Below are positions 52,385 through 61,469 of a DNA stretch of 64,000 nt, in pieces (position 1 is the first letter of the stretch; every line of letters begins with the position of its first letter). Both the position numbers and the translations under genes were made by a program. The DNA is from Streptomyces durocortorensis (GTDB lineage: Bacteria > Actinomycetota > Actinomycetes > Streptomycetales > Streptomycetaceae). The stretch lies in assembly GCF_031760065.1 (NCBI RefSeq), contig NZ_CP134500.1, forward strand, positions 3,100,001-3,164,000, in the 5' to 3' direction. Under the pieces are notes generated by a model. The model was given only the letters and a program-made list of their open reading frames with translations, did not search any database and was not told the origin of the DNA.

Positions 52385-53485
52385 GTGGCGACCGTGCACC
52401 ACTGGACCGGGCTTGAGGCCAAGGCATTGCGGCTCGCCCTGCGGCTGAGCGTGCGGGCCTACGCCGAGCGTCTGGGCCTGGCGGTCGCGACCGTGTCCAA
52501 GTGGGAGAGCAAGCTCGCCGCTACTGAGCCGAGACCCGATACCCAGGCCATCCTCGACACCGCCCTCGGACGAGCGGACGCCGCAGTCCACATGCGCTTC
52601 GAGACGCTCCTGTCGGAGATGACCGGCAGCGTCGCGACCATCGGCAGACGTGTCGCCTCGTCCGGCCCCAGAGCGTGGGAGTACGAGTCATGGGCCGATG
52701 ACCTCGACCGGGTCGTGGTCTCCCTGTCCCGGCAGAACTTCGCCTTCGCCGACAGCCTTCTCACTCGGTGGCTGGGCAGGTTCAAGGCCCATGAACTGGA
52801 CGAGAAGGGCTTGTACCTCTTTGCCCGCTCCACGGCCTTACTTGGTGACCTCAAACGCGACCAAGGCGTTGTCCTGGGCCCGCTCTCGGCCCAGCATTCC
52901 TACGCCGGTGCCCGGACGGTCTTCACCCAGCTCGACATCCCTCGCCGCGTCGCCCAGCTCGATCTGTCGATCGCAGTCGTCACCGAGATGTCCGGCAGGC
53001 TGGAAGTCGCCGCCCGCAACTACGAGAGCCTCGCCGTCGACGACCGGCTCTCTCGCCGCGACCGGGCTCGCGCAAGGCTGTGGGTGGGGACGGCGCTGAG
53101 CAAGGACGGCGAGCACGACTACGCGACCCGCGTCATGCAGACAGCGACCCGCGAGTTCGAGGACCTCACCGAACCGGACGACTGGTCGGTGGCCCACCAG
53201 AAGCTCGCTCTGGCCCGCCGCGGCGCCGGCGATCTCTCTCAAGCCCTGCACTTCATCGACATCGCCCGAAGCAGCGGAACGACCGACTCACCAATGCAAC
53301 GCGTACGCCTGGACACCGCTCACGGCCACATCCTGCTCTCCGATACAGCGACCCAGGATGATGGAATCCTCGTCCTCGACCAGGCCGCCAAGGTGGCCGC
53401 GCAGTACGGACTCGTGCACCAACTGCGCAGCATCGAGGGCGTCAAGGCCATGAGCGAGGGGCTGACCGGCCCCCGGCAACTGTGA
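52385..53485 (+). CDS. XRE-family regulator with TPR-like C-terminal domain
   Basis: 366 aa from a GTG at 52385 preceded by GAAGGGAG. The HTH is LRLSVRAYAERLGLAVATVSKWE, and the rest is helical with TPR-like repeats (ALLGDLKRDQGVVLGPL, AARNYESLAVDDRLSRRDRA, RRGAGDLSQALHFIDIARSS), as in peptide-sensing RRNPP-like and Streptomyces XRE-TPR proteins. The 153-base gap to the divergent operon is the likely operator region. Sensing a small peptide, possibly the product of the neighbouring peptide gene, is an attractive but unproven idea. Confidence 0.8.
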   Translation: MATVHHWTGLEAKALRLALRLSVRAYAERLGLAVATVSKWESKLAATEPRPDTQAILDTALGRADAAVHMRFETLLSEMTGSVATIGRRVASSGPRAWEYESWADDLDRVVVSLSRQNFAFADSLLTRWLGRFKAHELDEKGLYLFARSTALLGDLKRDQGVVLGPLSAQHSYAGARTVFTQLDIPRRVAQLDLSIAVVTEMSGRLEVAARNYESLAVDDRLSRRDRARARLWVGTALSKDGEHDYATRVMQTATREFEDLTEPDDWSVAHQKLALARRGAGDLSQALHFIDIARSSGTTDSPMQRVRLDTAHGHILLSDTATQDDGILVLDQAAKVAAQYGLVHQLRSIEGVKAMSEGLTGPRQL

Positions 53486-53498
53486 CCAGGGAGAACGC

Positions 53499-54167
53499 GT
53501 GCGCAACGACCATCAGGGCATCACCGAGAACCAGTGGCACCAGGCCAAGCTGATCTGGGACTACCACCAGATGCAGCACGAGCTGCGCCCCGTCGACGTG
53601 GCAATCGGACTGGGCAGCCACGACCTCGGCGTCGCAACCCGCTCCGCCGAGCTGTACCGCGCCGGGCTGTTCCAGACCCTGGTGTTCACCGGCGGCAACA
53701 GCCCCACCACCGCCAAGGTCTTCCCTCGCGGGGAGGCAGTCCACTTCCGTGAGCACGCCATCGACCTCGGTGTCCCCGCCGACGCCATTCTGCTGGAGCC
53801 CCACGCGGCAAACACCGGACAGAACATCACGCTCTCCCGTGAGGTCCTCGCCGCCTCCGGCATCCATCCGACGACGGTGCTGCTGGTCTCCAAGCCGTAC
53901 ATGGAACGGCGATCGTTCGCGACCGCCCGCAAGCTGTGGCCCGACATCGAGTTTCTCTGCGCGTCGGAGCCGCTGGAGTTCGACGACTATCTGAAGAGCA
54001 TCGGGGACGAGAAGCTCGTTCTGGACATGCTCGCGGGCGACCTCCAGCGGGTCATCGAGTATCCGAAGCTCGGATTCGCCATCGAGCAGGAAGTCCCCGA
54101 GGACGTACATGCAGCGTACGAATCTCTCATTCGCTCCGGCTTCACCAGCCGCCTCATCTCCTCGTGA
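53499..54167 (+). CDS. YdcF-family (DUF218) protein
   Basis: 222 aa. VDVAIGLGSHDLGVATRSAEL, VFTGGNSP, ANTGQNITLSREVLAASG and VLLVSKPYMERRSFATARKL fit the DUF218/YdcF fold, which includes SanA- and ElyC-like proteins of uncertain, possibly nucleotide- or envelope-related, activity. No signal peptide or membrane segment is present, so it is cytosolic. It lies 13 bases after the XRE-TPR regulator and overlaps the next gene. Confidence 0.8.
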   Translation: MRNDHQGITENQWHQAKLIWDYHQMQHELRPVDVAIGLGSHDLGVATRSAELYRAGLFQTLVFTGGNSPTTAKVFPRGEAVHFREHAIDLGVPADAILLEPHAANTGQNITLSREVLAASGIHPTTVLLVSKPYMERRSFATARKLWPDIEFLCASEPLEFDDYLKSIGDEKLVLDMLAGDLQRVIEYPKLGFAIEQEVPEDVHAAYESLIRSGFTSRLISS

Positions 54168-54933
54168 GCAGCCTGCTCCCGGCGGGCTGTGCGCGATCCA
54201 CCAGCCCAATCTGTTCCCGAGGCTGACGACGCTGGCCAAGCTGTTCGCGGCGGACTACTGGATCGTCCTGGACGATGTGCAGTTCACCCGCCGCGACTAC
54301 CAGCACCGAGCGCGCCTCGCCGCCATCGACGCACCAGGCCGCCAGCTGTGGCTCTCCATCCCCACCCACCTTCCGAGCGGGCGATCCACTCTCATCCGTG
54401 ACGCGCTGATCGACGACGCCGAACTCGCCCGTCGAAGGACCGCCGGAATGCTGCGGCAGCACTTCGGAACCAGCCCACACTGGCGCTCCCTCGCCCAGGC
54501 CCTGGACCCGGTGTTGGATTCCTTCGCAACCGGGCGGACCGCGGTGATCGCGGAGACCTCCACCCGCGTGCTGCTCGACCTGCTCGGCTGGCGGGGCCGG
54601 ATCCTCCGTAGCAGCGTCTTGTCCGCCAGACCGGGCCGCTCCCTCCGACTCGCCGACCTGGCCGCCGCAACGGGTGCTCGCGCGTACCTGTGTGGGACCG
54701 GCGGCATGACCTATCTCGACCCCGTCCCGTTCGCTGCCAGGAACATCACCGTGGCTGCCTTCCGGCCCCCGACTACCGGCATCTGGTCGACCGCACGCCG
54801 GCTCAGTGCCCTGTGGGCACTGGCGTCGCTCGGCCCAGATGCCCTGGATTCTCGTCTCCGTGCCGTTGCCGACGACCATGCCGCACTCGGGGCCACCGCG
54901 CTTGAACTGCGGTCATCGGCAACGTCTGTCTGA
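54109..54933 (+). CDS. WbqC-like family protein
   Basis: Up to 274 aa. CAIHQPNLFPRLTTLAKLFA, DYWIVLDDVQFTRRDYQHRA and LRQHFGTSPHWRSLAQALDP are typical of the WbqC-like family (about 230-250 aa), whose members occur beside polysaccharide and modified-sugar genes and may be acyl- or aminoacyl-transferases. The ATG at 54109 lies inside ydcF (59-base overlap). A closer start would have to be the CTG at 54187, just before CAIHQP. Third gene of the plus-strand operon. Confidence 0.75.
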   Translation: MQRTNLSFAPASPAASSPREQPAPGGLCAIHQPNLFPRLTTLAKLFAADYWIVLDDVQFTRRDYQHRARLAAIDAPGRQLWLSIPTHLPSGRSTLIRDALIDDAELARRRTAGMLRQHFGTSPHWRSLAQALDPVLDSFATGRTAVIAETSTRVLLDLLGWRGRILRSSVLSARPGRSLRLADLAAATGARAYLCGTGGMTYLDPVPFAARNITVAAFRPPTTGIWSTARRLSALWALASLGPDALDSRLRAVADDHAALGATALELRSSATSV

Positions 54934-54977
54934 GGTGACAGCAGTCTGGAGCTACGAAGCGCTGCCCCCTGGAATCG

Positions 54978-56720
54978 CTACCGCCGAGGGCGGCTCCCTC
55001 GCTCCGGAGCGGTAACTGGCGCCGGTGGACGCTGCTGGGCCGAGGCTGTACTGCTGGCCGCTGATATCGACCGCGTCGAGCGGATGCGTGCGGCTTCGGC
55101 TCGGCTGATACGTACGGGGTTGCGGCCGGTGTGCTGGATGCGCGTGATCAAGACCCGGGCCGGGCGGCGGGCCGTGTCGAGTTCGCGTTGCTCGGTGGCC
55201 TCCTTGAGGAGCTGGTGCGGTTTGTGGCCACCGGCCTCCGCATCGGCGAGGACTGCGGCGAGAGCAGGCCAGTTCTCGTCGGCGAGGATGCGTTCGGCAT
55301 GGTCGGGGACGGCGGCGCGGACGTCGCGGGCCAGAGTGCGGCGGGCCTGTTCGCGCGGCAGGCGGCGTTCCAGATCGGCGAGCGTGGGGGCGAGGGCCTG
55401 GTCGGCGGCGGTCTGGAGGTGGTCGAGGGCCCGGCGGGCTGCGTCGGCCTGGTGGGCGTGGTGCTTCGCCTCGTGCCAGCGCCCGGCGAGGATGGTCGCC
55501 CAGACCATGGCGGCGAGCAGAGCGGCCAAGGCGCTGCCGTCCGGGCCGGTGGCGGTGTTGATGATGTCGCGGGTTGCGATGCGTGCGGCGTCGGCGGCCC
55601 GGTCTTCGGCACGGACCTGGGAGCGCTGGGCGCGGGCGAACGCCTTCGATGCGGCTTGAAGTTCGGCGCGCAGGCTCTCGGGCGCGCGCTGTGCGGTGGC
55701 CTCGATCAGTTCGCCGAGCGCGGCGATGTGGGCCTGGGCCCGTGCGTCGCTGCCGGACTCGCCGTCACCGGTGGCGTCAGTGAGCTCGATGTGAAGGGTG
55801 TCGAGAGCATCGGTGGCCCGGCGCCATGCGGTGGTGGGTCGGATGCGGCGAGCAGTGGGGTGCTCCTCGGGCGTACTGGTCTCCAGGCGGGCCCGTACCT
55901 TGGGCAGGCTGAGGTCAGGGGCGATCTTCCCGCCCGGCTTAAAGATCTGCTCGCCCTTGTCGTTGATGTCACCGGGGCGGCCGACGGCATAGCCGATGAG
56001 GTCTCCGGAAGGGGCTCGCCTGGGCTTCACCGCGACGCCGTCGGCTTCGAGGTAGGTGAGCAGTTCCTCGGCGTCGGTGACGTGCGGGATGGCGGCACGG
56101 ATGCGTTCTTCGAGCCACTGTTGGCTGGTCTGTTCCCAGCCGAGGCGTTCGGCCTTGTGCATCTCGGCCTGGGTGGGGCGTCGGCTGCCGGTTCCGTCGC
56201 CCTTCTTCAGTTGGCGTAGCCCGTAGTCCTTTTCGATCTCGCGGCACTCGTCGCCGACGCGGGTACCGCTGTTGTGGAGCCCCGGGCGGCGGCCGTCTTC
56301 GCGGACGGTGGTGGCGAGGATGTGGATGTGGTCGTCCGCGTGGCGTACGGCGATCCAGCGGCAGGCCAGGTCGTCTCCGGCGGGAGCGATTCCGGCCGCC
56401 TCGACGATGCGCTGGGCGATCTCGCCCCACTCGGTGTCGGAGAGGTAGCGGTCCTCGGGCGCCGCGCGGACGGGGCAGTGCCAGACGTGGTCGGTGACCG
56501 GCTTGCCGAACTCGCTGTTGCGCAGCCGTACGGGCTCGTCGAGGTAGCGGCCGAGGTCGGTGAGGGTGGCCATCTCCTCGCGGCCGGGGTCGGGCATGGC
56601 AAGCATCGCGAAGGCGGCGACGATGTGCGGATCGAAGTGTTCGTCGTGGGTTCCTCGGCCGTAGAGGTAGGCGAGCAGCCCGCGGGTGTTCGACCCGGCT
56701 TGCTTGATGGCGGCAATCAT
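54978..56720 (-). CDS. MobA/VirD2-like relaxase
   Basis: 580 aa. IKQAGSNTRGLLAYLYG at the N-terminus and the histidine motif VRHADDHIHILAT (metal-binding HxH of HUH relaxases) with GEIEKDYGLR-like downstream sequence mark the Streptomyces/actinobacterial relaxase family, which nicks at oriT and stays bound to the transferred strand. The nicking tyrosine is not obvious by eye. The C-terminal half is helical and Ala/Arg-rich. The MobC-like gene lies 11 bases upstream. Confidence 0.85.
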   Translation of the reverse strand: MIAAIKQAGSNTRGLLAYLYGRGTHDEHFDPHIVAAFAMLAMPDPGREEMATLTDLGRYLDEPVRLRNSEFGKPVTDHVWHCPVRAAPEDRYLSDTEWGEIAQRIVEAAGIAPAGDDLACRWIAVRHADDHIHILATTVREDGRRPGLHNSGTRVGDECREIEKDYGLRQLKKGDGTGSRRPTQAEMHKAERLGWEQTSQQWLEERIRAAIPHVTDAEELLTYLEADGVAVKPRRAPSGDLIGYAVGRPGDINDKGEQIFKPGGKIAPDLSLPKVRARLETSTPEEHPTARRIRPTTAWRRATDALDTLHIELTDATGDGESGSDARAQAHIAALGELIEATAQRAPESLRAELQAASKAFARAQRSQVRAEDRAADAARIATRDIINTATGPDGSALAALLAAMVWATILAGRWHEAKHHAHQADAARRALDHLQTAADQALAPTLADLERRLPREQARRTLARDVRAAVPDHAERILADENWPALAAVLADAEAGGHKPHQLLKEATEQRELDTARRPARVLITRIQHTGRNPVRISRAEAARIRSTRSISAASSTASAQQRPPAPVTAPERGSRPRR

Positions 56721-56731
56721 TGCGGTGGGCC

Positions 56732-57457
56732 TCAGACTTCCGTCGGGTCGGCGGGCTCGCGCAGGGCCTCGGCGATCAGCTCCAGCAGGTGCTGGAGTTC
56801 GTCGAGACGCAGGCGTAGATCGGGTGGGGTGAGCTCGCTGTTCAGGGCGCGGGCGATCTGGTTGACGTTGACGCCGATCCGGTTGAGCTGACGCAGCACC
56901 TGGGCGCGGAACATGTGGGTGCGGCGACGGTCCTCGGACAGCGGCAGGTTGGCGGTGAACCGGTCGGCGAGGAAGGCGAGGACGATGTCGGCGGCGAAGC
57001 CGGACTCGCCCTTGTAGCCGTGCTGCGCGGCGGTCTCCTGAAGGAGGGCGCGCTCGCCTTCAAGGAACCGCAGGGGGCCGACACGTTCGTCGCGCTTGTC
57101 GCCGGTGAAGCGGCGGATCGCGGGCTGGACGCTCTGCACGGCGGGCTCGTCGGCGGCGATCTCGGCGGCGCGTACGGGGCGGAGGATCTCGCGTTGAACG
57201 GCGTGGAGCGTGTCCAGGTCGGGGCCGCCCTCGGCCACGGCCTCCTGGTCCGGCGCCCCCTGGCGCTGGGCCGTCTCCGCCACCCCCGGGGCGGAGTCCC
57301 CCGAAGTCCGGCCTTGAGTCGGACTCGGGGTACTACTGGCTCCGCCAGGGGCAGCCCGTCCGAATGCGCGGCGCAGACGCCCCATCAGTGTCGGGGACTT
57401 CGTCAACGGCAACGGCTCGTCTGGGGTGTCCTCGGGGTGGTGCGGGTCATGAGTCAT
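56732..57457 (-). CDS. MobC-like plasmid mobilization relaxosome protein
   Basis: 241 aa. A disordered Pro/Ser-rich N-terminus leads to a C-terminal RDRVGPLRF-like and VLRQLNRIGVNVNQIARALN segment, the signature of MobC-type accessory proteins that help relaxases open oriT. The middle contains FAADIVLAFLADRF, as in ribbon-helix-helix-linked members. It is transcribed just before the relaxase. The oriT is likely to be in the 158 bases upstream of this gene. Confidence 0.75.
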   Translation of the reverse strand: MTHDPHHPEDTPDEPLPLTKSPTLMGRLRRAFGRAAPGGASSTPSPTQGRTSGDSAPGVAETAQRQGAPDQEAVAEGGPDLDTLHAVQREILRPVRAAEIAADEPAVQSVQPAIRRFTGDKRDERVGPLRFLEGERALLQETAAQHGYKGESGFAADIVLAFLADRFTANLPLSEDRRRTHMFRAQVLRQLNRIGVNVNQIARALNSELTPPDLRLRLDELQHLLELIAEALREPADPTEV

Positions 57458-57615
57458 GGGCGGTGCTCCGGACAGGGCAGGGGCGGGCAGGCGGGTGCGG
57501 CGAGGCGGGACAGCAGAGGGTGGAGGGTCACCGTCTCGTCCGCTGGTGTGGATCAGTGGGGCGGTGACCGCCGGGGCGGGTGACCGGAAGGGTTCCGGTC
57601 ACCCGCGGCGGGGGA

Positions 57616-58467
57616 TCAGCCGCTGGCGGAGACGGTGATCCCATGCGCTTCGAGTTCCGGCCGGAGAAGCTTCATCACCCGGGTCAGCCGTTCGCTGCCG
57701 ATCGTCAGCCCCTTGTCCTCCACGGCCTCGCGGAGGAGCTCCCGGGTGAGTTTGCGATGGTCGAAGGCGGCGATCCGGCCGATCTCCGCAAGCCCCTCGA
57801 TCGTGGCTTTGGGCGGACGGCCACCGCGCGGTTTGCTCTGCGAATCCTGGGCCGAAGGCTCCGAATCCTGAGCCTCCGCCGCTGTGACGGCTGGCGGCTC
57901 GACAGGGCTGGTGGACGCGACAGTCAGCACCTCCAACGCCTGACCGGAGTCGGGTTCCGAGCAGTCGGTGGAGCGGCCGACGAGCTGGTGGACCTGCCGC
58001 ATCAGGGCAGCGAAGGCCAGCATCGCCGCAGTCGGGGGAACCGCGGCGACCACGTAGTCGAGGAAGGGCACGCTACTGGCGTTTCCCGTGCTGTTCACGC
58101 CGACCGCGTTGAGGACGATGGAGCCGATCGACCCGGCGGCGGTCAGTCCGATCGCCCACCAGTCGGTGACCTGGCGCAGGCCCGCGCGGAGCATCAGCAG
58201 CTCGCCCGCGACGATGAACGCGTCCAAGGTCGCGGGCCAGGCCCAGCGGCGCATCGGTGAACTGCCCAGCCCGTGCCGACCCGCGACCTCGGCCAGGTGC
58301 GCGTAGGAGAGCCAGAACGCACCGGCCGTGAGGATGACGATGACGGCGCCCGCTATGAGGAGCGTGTACTGCTCGGCAGCCTGTCTGGCGTTCGTCGGCT
58401 GCCGTTCGCCGGGCCGGTCGTCCGGCGGCTGGTGGGGCGGTGGAGGGGAGATGGGAGTGGTGGGCAA
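57616..58467 (-). CDS. DUF2637 membrane protein (SpdB-like)
   Basis: 283 aa with four predicted transmembrane segments (LLIAGAVIVILTAGAFWLSY, PATLDAFIVAGELLMLRA, AIGLTAAGSIGSIVLNAVGV, VVAAVPPTAAMLAFAALM) and a cytosolic C-terminal region resembling a helical DNA-binding tail (GGRPPKATIEGLAEIGRIAA). DUF2637 proteins accompany transfer genes of Streptomyces plasmids and AICEs and are thought to help spread of the element in the mycelium. Confidence 0.8.
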   Translation of the reverse strand: MPTTPISPPPPHQPPDDRPGERQPTNARQAAEQYTLLIAGAVIVILTAGAFWLSYAHLAEVAGRHGLGSSPMRRWAWPATLDAFIVAGELLMLRAGLRQVTDWWAIGLTAAGSIGSIVLNAVGVNSTGNASSVPFLDYVVAAVPPTAAMLAFAALMRQVHQLVGRSTDCSEPDSGQALEVLTVASTSPVEPPAVTAAEAQDSEPSAQDSQSKPRGGRPPKATIEGLAEIGRIAAFDHRKLTRELLREAVEDKGLTIGSERLTRVMKLLRPELEAHGITVSASG

Positions 58468-58495
58468 GCGGGAATCTCCTGGGGTAGTCGTGGGT

Positions 58496-58791
58496 GCCGT
58501 CTTGGCAGTCTTGGCCGTTGCATGCGCAGGTCAGGGTGGGTACGGAAGCGGCCATGGCCTTCCGTCTTGTCAGGCACTGTCGGCGTCTTCGCGCCTGGGC
58601 TCGGCTCCGGGGTAGCCGTGTTCCGAGTCGGAACACGGCGTTGCGCTTTCCGTCTCGATGGACAGGTCTGTGACCTGCGGCGATACGGCACGGACGCGCA
58701 AGACGGCGTAAGACGGATCTGGGCGGCGTCTTGAGTGGGCAGCGCGCCCGGTCATGATCGAGTTGCCGTCTTGGCCCCGGCTGCCGTCTTG
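58496..58791. repeat. GCCGTCTTG iteron-like repeats
   Basis: GCCGTCTTG occurs at 58496-58504, 58765-58773 and 58783-58791, and inverted (CAAGACGGC) at 58699-58707. Variants (AGTCTTGG 58507, TCCGTCTTG 58561, TAAGACGG 58709, GGCGTCTTG 58725) fill the same gap. The approximately 395-base stretch between the DUF2637 and DUF3631 genes otherwise contains only a doubtful small ORF (58570-58755, minus). Clustered short repeats beside a replication-type ATPase suggest an origin or a repressor-binding array. Confidence 0.6.
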
Positions 58792-58862
58792 CCGGTATGC
58801 CGTGTGACCTGCGAGATCACGGCACGGACGGCAAGTACGGCAACCGGAGGTGGGTGCGGGGC

Positions 58863-60296
58863 TCAGCCCTCGCCGAGAGCCGCAGGCCGGGTGTCCCCTG
58901 AGGGGACAAGCTGGGGCTGGGTGTCCACTGAATGGACAGCGGGGCAGTACCGGCGCCAGGCGTCGAGGAACCTGTTGCGCATGTAGCCCTTGCGCTGGGT
59001 TCCGTCAGCCACCCGGACGTTGCCGGGCTTGACGCCGAACTCGCGCAGCATCGCACCGAGTCCACGGGCGGTCAGGCCACTGCGTCCCCACTCCGCCCAC
59101 GGGCTTTCGGGGTCCTGGCGCAGGAGGTAGAGAAGCTCCTCGGTGCTCAGGCTCTCGGGCTCGCCCCGGCCCGCGAAGACGCGGCGGATGTCGGCGAGGA
59201 TGCGCGCCCCGCTGGGGTGGTCCTCCTCGGCCGCTGCTTCGGCGGCGACCATCCGCGCGCACGCGGTCCTGGCCAGGCGCGGCCAGTGCCCGCCCGCCAG
59301 GTCGGCGACGATCACCAGGGGCTCCCAGGTGTCGGCGGCGCGGTCCTCGACCGGCATGCCCGGTTCCAGCTCGGCGGCCTCGTCCACCAGCGGGCGGGCC
59401 CAGGTGGCGATGCGCTCCCGCAGGTCGTGCAGGGCCGGGGTGTCGCGGCGGGAGCGGAAGGGCTTGACCGTCTCACCCTCGGCCCGACGCCGCATGCGGA
59501 TGACCACGGACCGGTCCATGACGGTGTCGGGCAGGTCGCCGATCCCGGCCAGGGCCGCCATGGCGAAGGTGGCGAACTGGTGCGGGGTGTGGTCGTTGCC
59601 GACGACCCGGGTCACGTACCGGTTGCGCTGGTGACCGGCGTTGAGCAGGCCGCGCATCTCCTCGTTCTTCTCCGCCATCTTCGGGGTGCCGAATATGGTG
59701 TCCGCCTCGTCGACGAGCAGCGTCGGCGGGTTCTCCTCGGCGATCGAGCGGAAGATCGCCGCTGGTGTGGTGTTGATGGTCAGCATCGGCGCGTGGACCG
59801 TCTCGGTCAGCACGTCGAGCAGCCGCGACTTGCCGCACCGCTTCGCGGGCCCGACCACCGCCAGACGCGGGGCGTGCTGCCACGCGGGCTGCAGATGCGT
59901 CGCCACCACCCACAAGGTGACCGCGTCCAACGCCTCCCCCGAGGGCGGGATCACGAACCGGGCGATCTGCGCACGCAGTTCGTCCAGCAGTTCGGAGCCG
60001 TACGTCGGCTCCGCATCGGGGATCTCCCCTGGCCCGCCCGGCGCATCCGCCTCCTCGGGGCTGCCGGGGGCCGCATCGCCGGGCAGGTCCGGATCGGCGT
60101 CGTCGGCCTGCGCGGCGCGCAGGTGGGCGCCGGGCTGGCCGGGGATGGCCGCTGGAGGCCAGACCGTCTGGGCGGGAGCGGGGGTGGAATAGGACTTGGG
60201 ATGCTCGGGTTGCACTGGGCGGCTCCTCGTCTGGCGGTGGCGGGCTTGCAGGCCCTTGCCGCCGGGTCGGTTCGCATCGGATCGCTGGGGAGTCAT
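58863..60296 (-). CDS. DUF3631 P-loop ATPase (replication helicase-like)
   Basis: 477 aa from the ATG at 60296. A low-complexity N-terminus precedes a P-loop, VGPAKRCGKSRLLDVL, Walker B TLLVDEADTIF and sensor-like segments (AMAALAGIGDLPDTVMDRSV, IRMRRRAEGE), then a C-terminal winged-helix-like end (YLLRQDPESPWAEWG, RGLGAMLREFGVKP). DUF3631 is found in helicase modules of actinobacterial plasmids and integrated elements. It probably supports replication of the excised element at the neighbouring repeats. Confidence 0.8.
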   Translation of the reverse strand: MTPQRSDANRPGGKGLQARHRQTRSRPVQPEHPKSYSTPAPAQTVWPPAAIPGQPGAHLRAAQADDADPDLPGDAAPGSPEEADAPGGPGEIPDAEPTYGSELLDELRAQIARFVIPPSGEALDAVTLWVVATHLQPAWQHAPRLAVVGPAKRCGKSRLLDVLTETVHAPMLTINTTPAAIFRSIAEENPPTLLVDEADTIFGTPKMAEKNEEMRGLLNAGHQRNRYVTRVVGNDHTPHQFATFAMAALAGIGDLPDTVMDRSVVIRMRRRAEGETVKPFRSRRDTPALHDLRERIATWARPLVDEAAELEPGMPVEDRAADTWEPLVIVADLAGGHWPRLARTACARMVAAEAAAEEDHPSGARILADIRRVFAGRGEPESLSTEELLYLLRQDPESPWAEWGRSGLTARGLGAMLREFGVKPGNVRVADGTQRKGYMRNRFLDAWRRYCPAVHSVDTQPQLVPSGDTRPAALGEG

Positions 60297-60448
60297 CGGG
60301 CCTCCGGCGTTGCACCGCCGGAGGCTCTCCCCCTTCTCGCGGGCGCTCGGGCGCCGCGAGGGAACACGGACCGTACGTCCACACCCGGCAACAGTCCAGC
60401 GTTTCTGTGTCAGCTCAGCGCAGAAGCGTCTGCTACGTACACGCCCTC

Positions 60449-60643
60449 TCACGCGGCCAGGCCCAGCAGGTTCAGCAGGTCGGCGGTCACCACCCGGTAG
60501 GCGTTGCCCAGCCGCAGCACCCTGCACGGGTACTGGCCGCGCTTGGCGAGCTCGTACCCCTTGCTCCGCCCGAGCCCCAACGCCCGGTTGCCCGTCTCCA
60601 GGTCAACGGCGGCGGGAAGCTCCAGCAGCTCCTCGCGGCTCAT
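60449..60643 (-). CDS. Excisionase-like small HTH protein
   Basis: 64 aa from the ATG at 60643 (GAGGGG just upstream); further in-frame ATGs exist to 60724. NRALGLGRSKGYELAKRGQY followed by PCRVLRLGNAYRVVTADLLN is the MerR-like winged helix of excisionases (Xis) of Streptomyces integrative elements. It would direct the integrase towards excision. It is divergent from the XRE regulator, with the shared promoter region at 60725-60773. Confidence 0.7.
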   Translation of the reverse strand: MSREELLELPAAVDLETGNRALGLGRSKGYELAKRGQYPCRVLRLGNAYRVVTADLLNLLGLAA

Positions 60644-60773
60644 ACCCCTCGCCCGACCGGCGGTCTCGCTCTCACGCATACGCGCTCCATCCATGACTGA
60701 GCCCTCGGCGAACGCGACGATCACGCCCGTCTCCAGGTCACTAAATCCAGGATGACGAAGTTAATGTGTCTCT

Positions 60774-61469
60774 ATGACACAACGCCGTTCGAACCATGGA
60801 TACGAGCAGGACGACGAGGACGACTTCCTCGAATGGGAGGACCACGTCATGGCCACCGTGGCTGGCGAGGTCCGCAGACGCCGGAAGGAACTGCGTTGGA
60901 GCGCACAGGATTTGGCCGACCGCTGCGAGGAGATCGGCTACCCGATCCCCCGCAACGTCATCGCCAACATGGAGTCCGGCCGCCGCGCCACGCTGCCCCT
61001 GGTCGAGATCATGGTCCTCGCGAAGGCCCTGCGCGTGTCCCCGATCAGCCTGATCTACCCCGTCGGCTACGTCGCCGATGTCCGCCAGCTCCCCTTCGAG
61101 AACCCACGACCGGCCTGGGATGCCCTGCAGTGGTTCGTCGGCGGCTCAACCGTTGAGGACGCCACGAACTCCATGCTCGACCACTTCCTGGCCCACGACC
61201 TCGAACTCCGCTCGGCCCTGGCCGCCGTGGAGAGCGAGGACTACGAGCGCTGGAAGGTGAAGACCGCCCCCAACCGCGTCCAACGGGAAGCGGCCGAACG
61301 CGCCCTGGCCCGCTACACCGCCCAGGCCACCCAGGCCAGGCACGAGCTGCTCCGGCACCGCGACGCCATCCGAGAAGCCGGTGGCATCCCACCCCACCTG
61401 CCCCTGTCGCTCGCCGACATCGACCCACCGGAATCCGATACCGACTCCACCGAGGAGAACGATCTTTGA
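60774..61469 (+). CDS. XRE-family regulator of the integrated element
   Basis: 231 aa. VAGEVRRRRKELRWSAQDLA, PIPRNVIANMESGRRATLPL and LAKALRVSPISLIYP form an XRE HTH domain. The C-terminal part is charged and helical (ERWKVKTAPNRVQREAAERA). Its stop overlaps the integrase start (TTGA), so control and integration functions are translated together. It is likely the repressor or immunity-type regulator of the element. Confidence 0.8.
   Translation: MTQRRSNHGYEQDDEDDFLEWEDHVMATVAGEVRRRRKELRWSAQDLADRCEEIGYPIPRNVIANMESGRRATLPLVEIMVLAKALRVSPISLIYPVGYVADVRQLPFENPRPAWDALQWFVGGSTVEDATNSMLDHFLAHDLELRSALAAVESEDYERWKVKTAPNRVQREAAERALARYTAQATQARHELLRHRDAIREAGGIPPHLPLSLADIDPPESDTDSTEENDL

Noticed and set aside
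58490..58850. CRISPR array
   Set aside because: The repeats are only about 9 bases, irregularly spaced and in both orientations, with no cas genes.
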